Shown here one piece after another: positions 45,600-58,947 of a stretch of 64,000 bases of DNA (its first letter is position 1; each line of letters opens with the position of its first letter). Made by a program: the position numbers and the translations under genes. Below the pieces are notes generated by a model. That model saw only the letters and a list, made by a program, of their open reading frames with translations. It ran no database searches and was not told where the DNA came from. The DNA comes from Eonycteris spelaea (lineage: Eukaryota > Chordata > Mammalia > Chiroptera > Pteropodidae), in the NCBI GenBank assembly GCA_003508835.1, contig PUFA01000143.1, positions 2,168,501-2,232,500 on the forward strand, in the 5' to 3' direction.

Positions 45600-45938
45600 T
45601 GGCCTGCTATGTTGAAATACCACAGACTGGGTGACATAAACAGAATTTATCACTCATAGTTTTGGAGGCTGGGAAGTCCAAGGTCAAGGCGCTGACAGAT
45701 TTGGTGTCCTTTGAGAATCTGTTTTTTTGATTTATAGATGGCTGTCATCTTGCTGTGCCCTTATATGGTGGAAAGTCTGAGGGAGTTTTGTGGTCTCGTC
45801 TGTAAAGGTGCTAATCCCATTTATGAGAGTTTAGCCCTCATGACCTGCTCACCTCCCCACCTCCTAATACCATATCACTGAAAGTTAAGATATCAAAATA
45901 TAAATATATTTGGGAATATAAATGTTCAGTCTATAGTA
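45600..45938 (-). mobile_element. MaLR LTR (MST-like), antisense, right part
   Basis: Continues the LTR begun at 42984: gaaataccacagactgggtg, then ttttggaggctgggaagtcc, aaggtcaaggcgctgacaga, gatggctgtcatcttgctgt, gccctcatgacctgctcacc, cacctcctaataccatatca, and aaatgttcagtctatag at the end. The first ~20 bp repeat the sequence at 43003-43023 in diverged form, as expected for a target-site duplication of the L1. Confidence 0.88.
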
Positions 45939-46460
45939 CCAGCTCCTTAGAGAGTCCAATGAAAGGCTGAGGACCTTGAAGCCATGCTCTAGTCCTCCCT
46001 CTCTCTTATAGGAGAAACTTTAATTCTATACTTTCTCTAAAACTTAAAGGGCCTTGCTGGCTGCAGGAAGTTGCCTCTCTTCTAGCTGTCCCAGTTGTCT
46101 ACCATGTCAGTTCCTTAGTACTTTATTTAAGATGAGATAGAATTCAGCACCTTGGAAAGCACGCTGGGAGCCTGAGTTTATTGCCTGTCTACTCCTCTCT
46201 CTCTTTCTTCCCTGGGAAGAGTAGCAACCTCTCTTGGAGCTGAGCTATTCCAGGTTAAGGGAGAGGCTGGTGTGGATAAAGTGAACTTGCTCTTCTCATC
46301 CTTTCAAAGTGGCTGATCTCAGGTTTGTGCTCATCTGGTGTATGAATTCCTAAACTAGATTCTGGACTTCTCCTAAAGGTATAGTATTACATCATAGTTA
46401 AATCTGTGTTTCTGTGGGGGATGAGGGCTTAGATTTATTATTCCACCATCTTTCTGACAT
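45939..46460 (-). mobile_element. L1 5' UTR-like fragment, antisense
   Basis: GC-richer DNA ending on the plus strand in attattccaccatctttctg and acatcact, the reverse of a typical old L1 start (AGTGATGTCAGAAAGATGGT). Pyrimidine-rich blocks (tctctctctttcttccctgg) fit an L1 5' UTR read in reverse. It may belong to the same L1 as 42765-42983, with the LTR between them. Confidence 0.6.
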
Positions 46461-46935
46461 CACTCCTTCTCACAACCTCAGTACTATTTTTAAACTAGGG
46501 AAAAATAAATAGATTCAATAATTACATCTCTCAATCCAGCATATACATGCACCAATTAGCCAAGCAATGAAGAAGATATTTAAAAGTAGTCCTGAAATGT
46601 TCAGTGTTTATTTTCTGAGCAGATTTTTCAAATTAGAAATTAACATTTAAGAAAAAACAAACAGAACATTGTGGCAAACCAGGACTAAAAAAAACTCATA
46701 TTAGCACATGGCCATGTGCATTTTTTTTTTTTTCAGGAAAGCCTTTCCAGATTCCACAGATTGCCAGCAGAAAAACAAAAACAGAATTCCCATTCATTTC
46801 TATGTATGGCAAAGTCTGTGTATAACTTGGATGATTCAGACCTGTTCTCTCAAAAGCACAAATTGTTACCTTAGGAAAGCACTCCCAGTGAGAAGGGCTT
46901 AAGGCTATATGGATTTTAGACGGGAATACAGAAAT
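46461..46935. other. Non-coding stretch
   Basis: A T-run at 46721-46733. Two open frames on opposite strands (46696-46953 minus, 46708-46902 plus) overlap each other and show no motif. Confidence 0.5.
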
Positions 46936-47090
46936 ATTTGATTCTACTCTCAATGCTACCGTTACCAGCTATAGTGTCTGGAGCCTCAGTTTTCATGTCT
47001 ATAAGGGGGGATGATAAGTAATACTTCTATACTTCTTTTACAAGCATTTTTGGTGAAGGTTAAATGAGATACTATATGAGCATCTATAAT
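46936..47090 (+). mobile_element. MIR SINE, sense
   Basis: Contains tctactctcaatgctaccgt, then the gagcctcagttttcatgtct block, ataaggggggatgataagta, and ggttaaatgagatactatat. The order is that of MIR, with decayed core. Confidence 0.75.
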
Positions 47091-48084
47091 AGATATTATT
47101 TTTTTATTGTTACACAACTTTATACATTTATTATTCTTAACTTTATTGTTTTTATTCATTTGCTTTTGTTTATAGCTGTCACTTTTTTAAAAAAAATCAT
47201 CTCTAGTATTAAATGTGGACAACATCCAGTGGTGTGCTGGTAAACCTGCTCTGAGGGGAAAAAGTATTGATTTGTTGTGTTTGCTAATATCTGTGGTAGA
47301 AATAGTCTCATCATGGCCAATTTTTAAGCTAAGAATTTACAAAATTCCTGATTAACAATGATCTCTTGGGAGCTGGTGGTGAATGGCTCTAGCATAGCAC
47401 TGAAACATCAATGAATATTTAAAAAGAATAGAAGGAGTTTTGAGGGCAAAAAAATTATCTGAAACTTTATTTATTGCTCTTTGCAGTTGTTCTAGATTCC
47501 TGTTCTCTCCCCTAAATTTCTCTTCCGAAATTTCTCCCCTATTGGCTAAATCAACTGACTGCCTCCAGCTGTTATGAAAACTGAGAACTAGGTGAATATT
47601 TATTTGTTTTATGACAAATACTCAAGTAGTATATGAGTATCAAATTCTGGGATAGTTACTTTAACACTATGAAAAATCTAATTTCATAAAAGACATTAGA
47701 GATTAAATAATAAAACAACTTTTAAAGATCTGATGAAAATATATATTGGAGAAGAAAAAAAATTCATGTACAATATGTTTTACTTCTCTAACAGGTTGGA
47801 GGCAGTGACATGGGAGTTGTCATCTGAAATTCTACATTAAAATCTTAGTGTAGTTACTGCTTGATATTTGGTCATAGGAAAGGCTGGCCTCCTCTTGGCT
47901 TTATCTTTTATTCAGTGGAGACACTAGCATTCATCCACTCACATGAGTTAGTTTTGAGGCTCACATAAGATGAAGTATGTGACAATCTTTCATAAATAGT
48001 GAAGTACTAAACAAAAATTAGTTACTAACATGAGGTAGTTGCTACTTAATTTAAGGAGAAGAGGAAATTTGCAAAGCTGTATGA
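47091..48084. other. Non-coding stretch
   Basis: No gene or repeat recognised; AT-rich. Confidence 0.5.
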
Positions 48085-48300
48085 TTAAGGGAGATCAAAA
48101 ATACTAGGTAGTGGGAATCTGATCTAGGTTGGTGGTCATAGAAGGCTTCTTTTCTGAAGTGATGACTGAACTATAATTTGAAGGAGAAATATGAGTTGTT
48201 TGGGAAAAAGATGTCAACGCACATTTGAGGCCATGGGAGAAGCATGTACAAGGATCCTTAAAGAAAAGATTCAGGGCGAATACAAGAAACTGAAAGATCA
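48085..48300 (+). mobile_element. Ancient interspersed repeat-like segment
   Basis: Blocks agaaggcttcttttctgaag, tgatgactgaactataattt, gaaggagaaatatgag, tgggagaagcatgtacaagg and aagaaactgaaagatcatg resemble a common ancient mammalian repeat often found next to L2 tails. Family uncertain. The antisense 81-codon frame here (48104-48349) is not supported as a gene. Confidence 0.4.
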
Positions 48301-50648
48301 TGTATAAGAGAAAAATGGCACCCTGTCCTGCCACCATAACACATTTCATACACAGTCAGAGGGTAAAACAGAAGCAATTTTGCACCCTGAGATAACCACA
48401 AAAATTAGAAATAATCTGCCTAATACAAGCCTCCAAATGAATTAAGCCTTGAACCTTTTCTTGAAAGTTAAGAACAACTTTATCTTTGACTTTTGTAAGC
48501 TTGGTATCTGTAGATATATAATGATCCTTGAATATATGATAGTCAAATGAGGAACCTTTGTATTTCTAACAATTGAAATAATAAATAGATTATTTTAAAA
48601 TGAATATAATTTTGCATATGTAGAAGATATGAATTCGTTTTTTTTTTTTAGTAGGATTCCATCATTCTGGTTAAATATTTCCTAATATGTTTTTATTGTA
48701 AGTAAAAAGGACTCTGGGTACTTTTGGAACTTGATAGATAACAGATAAACAATATATATTTGGAAAAGTTATATGTGGTCAATGAAAAACCACACTCCAA
48801 ATGTCTGGAGAAGTTTCTGAGACTGCCAATGGGGATAGAGAAGCTCACACTAAACACTTCTTTTGATATAAAGAATTTGGAGAAGCAGATGGTTGTTCTC
48901 ACTTACCTTGAGAATATTTGGGCATCAAATGTTTGAATATAAGTAAGTTTCCACAGAAAAGTATAGAGGAAAGAAATATTTTTACCCTTTGTTTGTAACA
49001 AGAACCCAAATTATTGTTATACCTCTGTTAGTTGTAATTCTAAGAGGACTTACATGATCTGGATCAAATCTTCAAATCTTTCACTGCCACCTGTGCAGCC
49101 ACTTCTACATTGGTTGCTCCAGGGTTCATCAGCAGATGACAGTGTGAACAAATGGCACTTTATATTAATAGCTAGGTCTTTAGCTCCAAATATTTCTGTG
49201 ATTTTTCCCCCTGGTGAGTTACCTGGATTTTTATCTGCCATTTAATTCTTCTAATTCATAAATCTTACTGATCGTGATCTTCCACTTACATAAAATGGAA
49301 GAAGTGTCTACCTCTTTACCATAATGCATGATGTCAGAAAGAGAACCTGTCTCCCTAAGCACTAGAGCTGAACTTGCCTACATTTCTTCTTCCATATGTT
49401 TTCTTCTCTGGAGCTGGGTGTAAATACATTCAGTGCAAGGAAGTACCTCCAGTACCTGTTCCACCCCATTAGCTACCACAGAGGTTGAGAAAGAAAGAAA
49501 GTCACACCAGGAGAAGAATCCAAGAACAGAGTATGCTTCTCCAGTACCTGCATAAAAATCTTACATGGCTTCCAAAAGGTGAAAGTATGCTGATTCAGCT
49601 GGCACTTTCAAGTCCAGTTTCACCAAAACCTTTTAAATGGGAGGAAAGAGGGAAAATAATAAAGGAAAAGGTCACAAAAGAGTTTCTTTTCTTTGTAGTT
49701 CTACTTGTAATCCTTTAATCTTCCCACTAAGAGCTCTACTCTTCATAATAATGCCCCATTTTGAAATACTGGAGATTTCATTTTACCTTTGGTAATTATA
49801 AATTCTTGTCTTGAGGTGTGGAGTGATGGAGGTGGGGGAAGATGAAAAGAAAGGGGAGAATCTTGTATTGCTCCCAGAGTGAGTGACCAGCCATTACCTC
49901 TCATCTCAGTTTATGTGAAATGGAGATGAAAGAAATGCAAATTGGCCATAATTTCTTTTTCCAGTTAATGTGGAACAAATAGTATTTTTATGTTAACTGA
50001 TAGCATGACACTTATTTGAATTTGAAATTAATGCTAAAAGAAATTGCCTAAGAAACTAAAAGTAAAAGTATAGTTTTAAGACTTTTTAGAATAGTTATTA
50101 ATATAATCTACAATTTCAGGAGCAGGCAAATAAAAGTCCTTAGACAATTTATCATTCAAATAAAAATAGATATGTAGCAGAAGGTGAACATCCAGATGTT
50201 ACATAGTTTATAAGACTCTCATGAGAAAGAACTGTTTAAGTGAAAAGAAAAAAGAAAGGGAGAGAGATAAAGCATTTGAATAAGACTCTTCCATATTTTA
50301 TATTATAGAAATGTATATCATACACATGTGTATAAAATATAGATGACCCCTGCATGTTAATAAATATGTGTATTTGAAAATGAATTTAACATTATCTTGT
50401 GGGTTACATAGATTTTAGGTAAGTGATAATGTTGTACAATAGCTAGTTGAAGAGTCTTACAAAAATACTGACAATTTTAACAGTGAACCAATGTATGAAA
50501 ATAAAAATAAAAATAACTTGTCCTGTTCTGGAAGCCTTGTCTCCTATACTAGAGTAATGGGAGAGAACATAAACTTGAGAGTCTTTTTGGGGTTAAATCA
50601 CTCATTAGGTTAATATTCAGTCAAATCAAACTTTAAACTCACTCTTAG

Positions 50649-50650
<2 letters not shown>
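48301..50650. other. Non-coding stretch
   Basis: No gene I can support. At 49050-49245 frames of 63 codons exist on both strands over the same DNA, as happens by chance. The 77-codon frame at 49485-49718 has no domain. Probably mostly single copy. Confidence 0.5.

Positions 50651-50710
<60 letters not shown>
50651..50710. repeat. (GT)30 microsatellite
   Basis: Sixty bases of uninterrupted GT. Uninterrupted tracts of this length are usually polymorphic. Confidence 0.99.
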
Positions 50711-50712
<2 letters not shown>

Positions 50713-51124
50713 AACATCTTAAGATAGTATCTGGGGACCATGTGTAACAACTTTGTAAATTCTGATGATTTTCAGAGAGGGATTCTTTAGCAATTGATAG
50801 TTTTCCATGTGGTATGGTGTGGTTTGTTGGATCTTGCCTCTGAGCATCCTGCCCTGGTTCTCCTTAGATAGGGTTGGTTTCTTCTATTAATTTTGGGTCC
50901 TATGTGGGGTTGGCTGCATCCCTGACAGTCTCTGCTTGAAAAGTCTCTGCATCCCCTGGCCATTGTTTCTAACCCCAGACCTCTTCTGATCCACTAACTT
51001 GCTTATTATCTAAATAGTTTTTGGCCATTACAACTATATGCAAAACTATTGTTAGCAAAATAGAATGGAGACTAAATGCATAGCCTGTGGCTTCTGAGAG
51101 AACAAGATAAAATGTGTATCTGGG
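50711..51124. other. Non-coding stretch
   Basis: No gene or repeat recognised. Confidence 0.5.
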
Positions 51125-51197
51125 TCCCCCCACTTGCTAGCTGGATGAAACTGAGCTGGTTACTCAAACTTTTCAGACATGATGATCTCTTCTAAGA
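51125..51197 (+). mobile_element. MIR SINE fragment, sense
   Basis: cccacttgctagctggatga, then ctggttactcaaac and a ttttcagacatgatgatctc block, matching the MIR core region. Short and diverged. Confidence 0.55.
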
Positions 51198-51202
51198 ATA
51201 GC

Positions 51203-51335
51203 TAATTCATTTATTTAATAAATGCTTATTTAGTGTCTGCTATATTCCAGACACCCTATTGATGGTTGGGAATAGCGAAGTGAACAAGCGTTACATTATC
51301 TCTTTTCACAGAGCTTATTGGTGAGGAAAGCCAGT
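51203..51335 (-). mobile_element. L2 LINE 3' end, antisense
   Basis: Plus-strand attcatttatttaataaatg, cttatttagtgtctgctata, ttccagacaccctattgatg, aatagcgaagtgaacaagcg and cacagagcttattggtgagg are the reverse of the L2 tail in the right order. Confidence 0.8.
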
Positions 51336-51739
51336 GGTAACTGTGTTGGAGAAAACTTAGAAACTTCAGTGATAAGAGAGCTGTTCCTATCTATGGTAAA
51401 GATTCTGCTTCTCTGATATTTAAGAGGTGAGGGCTGTGACCAATAAGTGGAATCACATTAAAGCTGTTTGGAGCTAAATAAGAGGAAGCTTGAAAAACGA
51501 GTGCTTTTTAAATACAGGAGCAGGGCATAGGAGTGGGCATCATGAATTAGAAGGGCATCGCTAGAAGGATTTAGTCAGAAATGCCATGAACACTTTCAGT
51601 ATGCAACAGACCTAATTCTTGCATGGGTTGGAAAGCTAGGCTAGCTAACCTATCAAGCCTATTTCTTTTATTCCCATCTCTTATCCGCCTCTATTTTGAC
51701 AGCCAACAGCTTGTTCTCCATATCTATTGATCTATTTCT
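51336..51739. other. Non-coding stretch
   Basis: No gene or repeat recognised. Confidence 0.5.
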
Positions 51740-51751
51740 GTTTTGTTTTGT

Positions 51752-51799
51752 TTTTATTTATTTATTTATTTATTTTTATTTATTTATTTATTTATTTAT
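51752..51799. repeat. (TTTA)n microsatellite, likely L1 tail
   Basis: About eleven ttta units at the left end of antisense copy F, where the A-rich tail is expected. It probably grew from a TAAA-type tail. Confidence 0.95.
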
Positions 51800-52759
51800 G
51801 GTGTGTTTTTAGATTCTACATATAAATGAAGTTATATGGTATTTGTCTTTTCTGTCTGACTTATTTCAATTAGCTGAATACCATCTAGGTCCATCCATGT
51901 CGCAAATGGCAAGATTTTATTCTTTTTCATTGCTGAAAATATTCCATTGTGTGTGTTGTGTGTGTATACATATATATTACATATATATGCTTCTTCACAT
52001 ATATTACATATATATTACATATTTTTTATCCATTCATCTATTGATGGATATCTAGGTTGCTTCCATATCTTCACTTCCATGTCTTCAGATAAATACTCAG
52101 AAGTCGAATTCCTGGATCATATAACAGCTCTATTTTTAACTTTTTAGAGAATCTTCATACTGTGTTCCATAGTGGCTGCACTAATTTACAATCCTATCAA
52201 CAGAATACAAAGATTCCCTGTTCTCCACATCCTTGGCAGCACTTGCTACTTGTTGATTTATCTATGACAGCCATTCTGAGAGGTGTGAGGTAATATCTCA
52301 CTGTGGTTTTAATTTGTATTCCCTGATGATTAGTGATGGTAAACATCTTTCCATATGTCTGTTTGCCATCTGTATAACATCTTTGGAGAAATGTCTATTT
52401 AGATCCCCTGCTCATTTGTTAATAGGATTGTTTGGTGTTGTATGAATTCCAGGTGGACCTGAAAAAAATATGTATTCTACAGTTTTGGATAAAATAGTTT
52501 ATAAATGTCTATTAAGTCAATCTGGTCTAATATCACATTTAACACCATTATTTTCTTATTAATATTCTATCTGGATAATCTATTCATTGGTGTGCATGGT
52601 ATATTAAAATCCTCTATTATTATTATTATATTACTGTGGATTTCTCCCTTTATGTACATTAACAATTGTTTTATGTATTTAGGTGCTCCTATGTTGGGTG
52701 TGTAGATATTTGATTGTTATATCCTCTGCTCTGATTGATCCTATGTAATTATGTAGCAC

Positions 52760-52868
<109 letters not shown>

Positions 52869-53210
52869 TACACATCTATATGTACATCTATATAATCTAT
52901 ATAAATATATATATATGTATATAGATATAGATATCTACTTTGTTTGATATAAACATTGCTACCCCAGATTTCTTTTCATATTTATTGGCATGGAATATCT
53001 TTTTCCATCCCTTATTTTTAGTCAGTCTTTTGATTTGAAGAGTCTCTTGTAAGCAGCACATAGATGGATCATGTTTTTAAAATCAATTTGCCACCCTATG
53101 CCTTTTTATTGGAACATTTAATTCATTTATATTCATAGTAGTTATAAATAAGTATATACTTATTCCACTTTATTAATTGATTTTTGGTTGTTTTTATAGT
53201 TCTCTGTTCC

Positions 53211-53212
<2 letters not shown>

Positions 53213-53260
<48 letters not shown>
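53213..53260. repeat. (GT)n microsatellite
   Basis: About 24 GT units inside copy F, near the ORF1/ORF2 spacer. Confidence 0.99.
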
Positions 53261-53263
<3 letters not shown>

Positions 53264-54184
53264 TTTGCTGTTTTTCCTTAGTGTTTTGTTTGGGTTTTTT
53301 ACTTTTGGTTCTTTGCATATCTTTTGTAGGTTTTGGGTTTGTGGTTACTGTGAGGTTTGCTTATATCTATAGCAGTATATTTTAAGCTGATAGGCATTTA
53401 AGTTCAAATATTTTCTATAAAAACTAAATTTTTACTGCCCTCTCTATGCTTTATGTTATTGATGTCAAATTTTAAAATCTTTTTGTGTTGTGTATCTTCT
53501 AACTAATTATTGCAGTTTGAGTTGAGTTTAATACTTTATTGTTTTGACCTTCATAATAGATTTTTAAATGTATGATTTGCTATATTTATTAACTGTTTGG
53601 ATTTACCTGTGAGATTTTTCCATTTCTCATATTTTCTTATTTCTTGTTATGGCCTTTCCTTTTCTACTTAAAAAAGACCCTTTAAAATTTATTGTAAAAT
53701 TATTGGTTTAATGGTGATGTACTCCTTTAGTTTTGCTTGTCCCAGAAACTCTCTCTTCTTCAATACTGAATGATAACTACTAGGAAAGTTATTCTAGGTT
53801 GTAGATTCCTTTCTTCCATTTCTTTTTCTCTTTTTCCTCTTTCTAGAATCCCGATAATGCAAATGTTTGAGCACTTTATGCTATCCCAGAGGTCCCTTAA
53901 CTATCTTTTTATTTCTCCCTGCCGCTCTGATTTGTTGAATTCCACTAGTTTGTCTTCCAAGTTGCTGATTCATTCTTCTGTTAGTCTGTTCTTGATTCCT
54001 TCTAATTTGCTCATCATTTCAGTTATTATAATCTTCATATTTTCTTGGTTTTTTATTATTATTATACTTTCTAACTCTTTGTGAAAGTCTCCCTAAGTTC
54101 CTCTATTCTACTCTTGAGTTTGGTGGGCATCTTATATCCATTTTTTTGCATTCTTTACTAAGCAAATTACTTATCAACATGCAC

Positions 54185-54186
54185 GC

Positions 54187-54228
<42 letters not shown>
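54185..54228. repeat. (GT)n microsatellite with CG start
   Basis: Starts gcgtgcgtgtgtgt and continues to 54228, inside the ORF1 start/5' UTR region of copy F. Confidence 0.98.
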
Positions 54229-54230
<2 letters not shown>

Positions 54231-54391
54231 CCTGGAGATTTTTCTTGTTCCTTCATATGAGAAATATTCTTCTGTCTTTTCATTTTGTTTGACTTTCTAT
54301 GTTTGTTTATATGAATTAGACAAAATAGCTATCTCTCCCAGTCTTGAAACTGTGGCCTTATGTAGAAGCATACTCTATGCAGGCTGTGTGT

Positions 54392-54433
54392 GCTTTAGCA
54401 GGCAGGTAGGTGGCTTTAGCAGGCAGGTAGGAC
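54392..54433 (+). repeat. 21-bp tandem duplication in L1 5' UTR
   Basis: The unit gctttagcaggcaggtaggt(g) is repeated twice with only the last bases differing. A recent local duplication in copy F. Confidence 0.92.
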
Positions 54434-55345
54434 CCAAACAGATGACTAAGTCATCCTCTGCACTGGCCTACTGAGCTGGAGCATCTCAGGATGGTGAGGC
54501 CAGATGTATATAGTAATTCCCTGTTGATCCTGCTTGCTTCCTTTATTCAGGGCCAAAATGTGCTCGGGTGTTGTGTCTGGGAACACACTGAAGTGACCTT
54601 GCACAGTACCAGCATAGAGCCCCCACAAACTCTGTAGAGGAAGAGGGGATGTAAACAATGCAGACTGGTTCTTCCAACCCTGAAGAATTTCCTCAGTCCC
54701 TGGAGTGTGCTTGTGGAACTCCAGCCTTCTCTATACAGTCTCTCTCTTATATGTCGTACTGAAACTAGTCTTGTAAAGAAATTACCTCTTTGTAGGCCTT
54801 ATGTGCCAGGTAGTTTTGAGAAGCCAGTTAAAACCTAGGAGGTACTAAAGGTGCCACCGTCATTGGCTTGCTGGGCTAAAGCTGCTCCTTTGCAGAAAGA
54901 CCTGGCATGTGTGGTGATGTCCTTTTGCTCCTGCTTGCTCCCTTTATTTAGAGGCAAAAAGTTCCAAATAATGTAGCTGGAAAGCCAAATGGCTGCAGGC
55001 AATGTAGCTGAAAACAGAGTTGTGGTAATCTTACAGGTAGGCCAAAGCACCTGAACAGAGCTCCTTCCGACCTTATCAAAATTTAGGGGACATAAACGAT
55101 GGTGGTGTTCAGCTCCTCTGGCCAGAGAGATTTTGCAGCTCCCAGAGAGCTCCCTCAGTTTTCTAGCCTTCTCTTTTCAGGTTCTTTCTCATTTTTGTTA
55201 TTTCAAAGCTGTTCATTCAGCCCTCACTAGCCTCACAGGAGCGATTGCATTCTCCAGATGTGTATATTTGAATTTGCTCATAAGAGGAGGCAAGTTTAAC
55301 ATCCTAACATGTACCCACCATCTTGGACCTCACCAAAGCCTAGGT

Positions 55346-57529
55346 CTTGATGTGATAGTTAGATGCCTCAGCAGGACCATGACATAATTAACAAATGAAA
55401 ACTTAATGGTTGTTGTCACGATCAACCCATTGGCTTGTCAAGTACATCTGTATCTCTACATGGAGCCAATGCCCGATGATGTTTACATTTCTCTCCTTCT
55501 CTGTTGTCAAGCAAGAATTAAAGTGATTTTATAATACTGCCATTTCCAATTTACTGTGAAGACCTGAGGCTTGTGATAGAAGTGATGTTAGAAAAAGAAA
55601 AAAAGAGGAAAAAAAGGAAAAAAAGAGCAGATGCCTTTGTGCTCCTAGGCACAAAGAAAAAACAGTCCAGACCAGTTAAAGGCAAGAGAAGAGGTGAACC
55701 CAGGGACAAAGAACAGATGAAAAGTGATGAGATGAGAGCGCAGAGAAACAGATTTACTAGAAATATAAATGAGATAAAGGATATGGGATGTCAGAATAGC
55801 AAGGAGACTGTAGTGGAAGAAAAGGAAAAGAAATTATGGAACTCAAAAAAATAATGAGAAATAATCAGAGAGAGAGATAATAAAAAACAAAAAGAAGAAA
55901 ATGTAAAGCAAAAGAAGTAAAAAACATAATTCATTAAGTTGTATTTTGGTTTCCATTGGAGGTCTTCTTTCCTGAATAGGGGGATAGGGCAAAAAGAAAA
56001 CATTTGTTACCATAGGGCCCTCTCTCTGAAGCAACACAAGTAATTCCAGATGGCCTAGGTCCCTGGCAGGCTGTGTCAGTTCCTTGTGGGCCATCTATTT
56101 CTCTCTATATGCTTTCTTACTGAGAGATGGAATGAAAACTTCCTTTAAGTCAGGCAAAAATCTTTTTCATACAAGCATAACTTAGTATGAGTAATTATTT
56201 CTTAACCTCTGGTTACTCTTCCAGGCCAGATAGTACTCATTGGCTTGAGTACATGTTCTGTTCAATAGAAAGCAAAATAAAAAGTGTAATTAGTTACTAT
56301 TCTGCTTATAATAGTGAGAATTACTTGTTTTATTTGATAGAAATGAAATAATTATAAATAAACCAAGGTAACTGTTTTCAGATAAGATTGATCAAAGCAC
56401 ATCTATGTTTTCTGAATCTGGGGCTTAAAAAATCAAGCAATTTTATCCTAGAGACAAAATAACTCATTTTTGCAAGTTACTCACAAAGTGTTTTGGTGAT
56501 CAGTTTTATACTAAATGTGAACCTTTGGGGGTTGAAATTCACTTACTTCTGGCATAATGTGACTTCTGGCTTCTGAGAATAAAGGCTTGAAAAGGCTTAT
56601 TAAAGAGAGTCTCCAAAAACACTTTTTAAACTTCAAACAAGTCTTACAAAACAACATTCTGATGAGTTAGTGCACATGAAATAGAAACATATGTATTAAA
56701 TTTCCCTTAAACTACACATGATTTTAAAAATTGAAGTAGTAGAGGACTCTTAGAAAAATCTATTTTAGGTTTAGCTAAATCAAACCCATTTGAAAAGTAC
56801 ATTTAAGGAATAGGACAACAAACAGATTAAAATTCTTAAACACTTTTAGACACTGAGTATGTTTTAATATATATTTTTAAATAATTTAAGCTTACTTGAA
56901 TAAGAAATTCTGGAGTTGTTTAAATTTCTCCCCCAATAAAGGGAAAACTGCCTGAGTGCAAAATTTAATTTTTGAAAACTCCAAATGTTTGGGAAAAACT
57001 TTGAAGATCTTGATAATCTTCCATCAAGACCTGAATTGCCTAAAGGAAAAATAAGACTTTATTCAAGAGAGTTGTGACTTTTGTCCTATTTTGCTGTTCA
57101 TGTTACATCAAGAAAAATCAAAAACCCTTCCCAGATCCTGTTTCTTCATCTCTCATATTGGTGACACCATGTATTCTTTCTCCTCTAAATACAAATACAC
57201 ATATGCACATACACAGGAGACACTGAGATTAACTGGATAACACTTGTCAGCAGTATGAATGCAGAGAAAAAAAAATCAATCTTGAATGGGCTACCATAGT
57301 ACCACAGTTCTTATTAAAATGAAATAGTTTCAAAATGATTTATTTGGTTGATATAAACCTTAAAAAGTTGAACTATGATAAAAATTAATTAGTAAGTCTT
57401 ATTGATATGTAAGGGAGAGATGGATATTCACAGTTCCTACCTGTATCTTGTTCTTGAAATGTTCCTTTTTAATAAACATCAAAGCTATATAAACCTTTGG
57501 TCATTCAAAATGCATTTTAGTTTGAACTT
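55346..57529. other. Non-coding stretch with a purine-rich patch
   Basis: No gene I can support. The 93-codon frame at 55573-55854 encodes mostly K, R and E from an A/G-rich patch (55590-55900) and has no recognisable domain. On the minus strand the same patch gives F/S/L-rich frames. The remainder to 57529 is AT-rich and may be single copy. Confidence 0.55.
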
Positions 57530-58947
57530 CTGGTCAAGATGGCTTAGTAGGTAGACATTGCGCTTACTTTCTCTCATGATCACATCAAAATTACAACTAA
57601 ACTACAGAACAACCATCATTAAGAGTCACCTGAGGTCTGGCTGGACAGAAGTCCTACAATTGGGGACATACATAGAAGGCTTACTCAAAACTGGTAAGAG
57701 GGGCAGACATGCGAAACTGGCTGGTCCTACAACTGCGTGTAGTGGTTGAGAATTGGGAGATACCTAGGCTGCAGAGGTCCCCTTGGAGAAGTGAGGGGTT
57801 CAAGCCCCACACTGGAATCCCCAGGCCAGGGTTCCAGTACCAGGAAGAGAATTACTTACAACCTCTAGCTGTGAAAACAAGTGAAGATTGTGGCTAAGGG
57901 AGATGAACGGCTTGCGGGAATTGCAAACTTTCCTCTTAAGGAGTCTGTATATGAACTTATTTGCTGTGCTCAGGCACTAGGGCACCTGATTGAAAAGTGT
58001 CAGAGGCATATGAGGAGGAAATAAATTGTCTAACTTCAAGGCAAAGACTGGAGGGTCAGTTTTTCTCTCAGATAGAAGTGCTGGCAGAAATTCATTGTTC
58101 CTTTGTTGAGCCCACCCCTGCCCAGTGTGCAGAAACAGGTGGTCACCATATATGAGTCTCTGTCAACCTGGCTAACACAAGTTGCCCCACCCTGGTGAGT
58201 CCTTGAGGCCCTGCCACTTCCAACTTACTGACCCATCCGATTTGCCTCTAGTGGCTTTTCCATACAAATGACATCTTGGATTATGCTTCGCACTTTTCTA
58301 AAATCTCTCAGATGTCCATAAAACTCAAACCAGCAGCATGCGGCCTTGGCATACCCTGTACCTCTTGCTGGGCAGCTAGCTGGTCATTAGCAAGAGCTGG
58401 CCTTGGTTCCAGGCTTGGCCTCTTGAGGTAACTCTAAGCCCAGCATGGGTGGTGGTCATTGGCAAATTTCTTGGGGACTTTTGCTAGGTGGCCCTGGACA
58501 GTGTGCATGCGATAGCTGAACTTGACCTGTGGCAGGGCCCCTCCAAGGTGGCTCTCGAGCTCGCACACCCAGTGGCCAGCTTCCATTCAAGCTTGAGCAT
58601 CATCTGAGGCTGTATTCAAGAATGACACACCCAAAGGGCTGACTGAGCAGGCACTAGAGGCCTGGTAAAGTGAAGCCTGTTCCATAGGGTAAGCCCTCAT
58701 TGGCCACTTCTTACAATTAGTTAGCCCAAGGTCAACCTCTCCCATTTGCTTGAAAACAGAAACTAAGGCTTAACTATAATATGAGAGCATGCTCAATCCA
58801 CATAAGGGACACACCAGGAGCACCTGGCACAGGTGACCAGGAAATACTGCACCACAGGATACTTACTACATAAGGCCACTCTACTAAGACCAGGAGACTT
58901 AGGAGCCCAACCTAACATATAGAAATAAACACAGGGAGACAGCCAAA

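Noticed and set aside
49050..49245. Mirror-image 63-codon frames on both strands
   Set aside because: Coincident open frames on both strands without motifs are expected by chance at this length.
53184..53372. Frame with a CVCVCV run, also at 40895-41173 and 54187-54474
   Set aside because: Translations of (GT)n or (AC)n microsatellites.
55573..55854. Very basic 93-codon frame (KKRKKRKKR and similar), possible nuclear protein or processed pseudogene
   Set aside because: Caused by an A/G-rich patch; no homology I can recognise and no feature of a retrocopy such as a tail and duplications.
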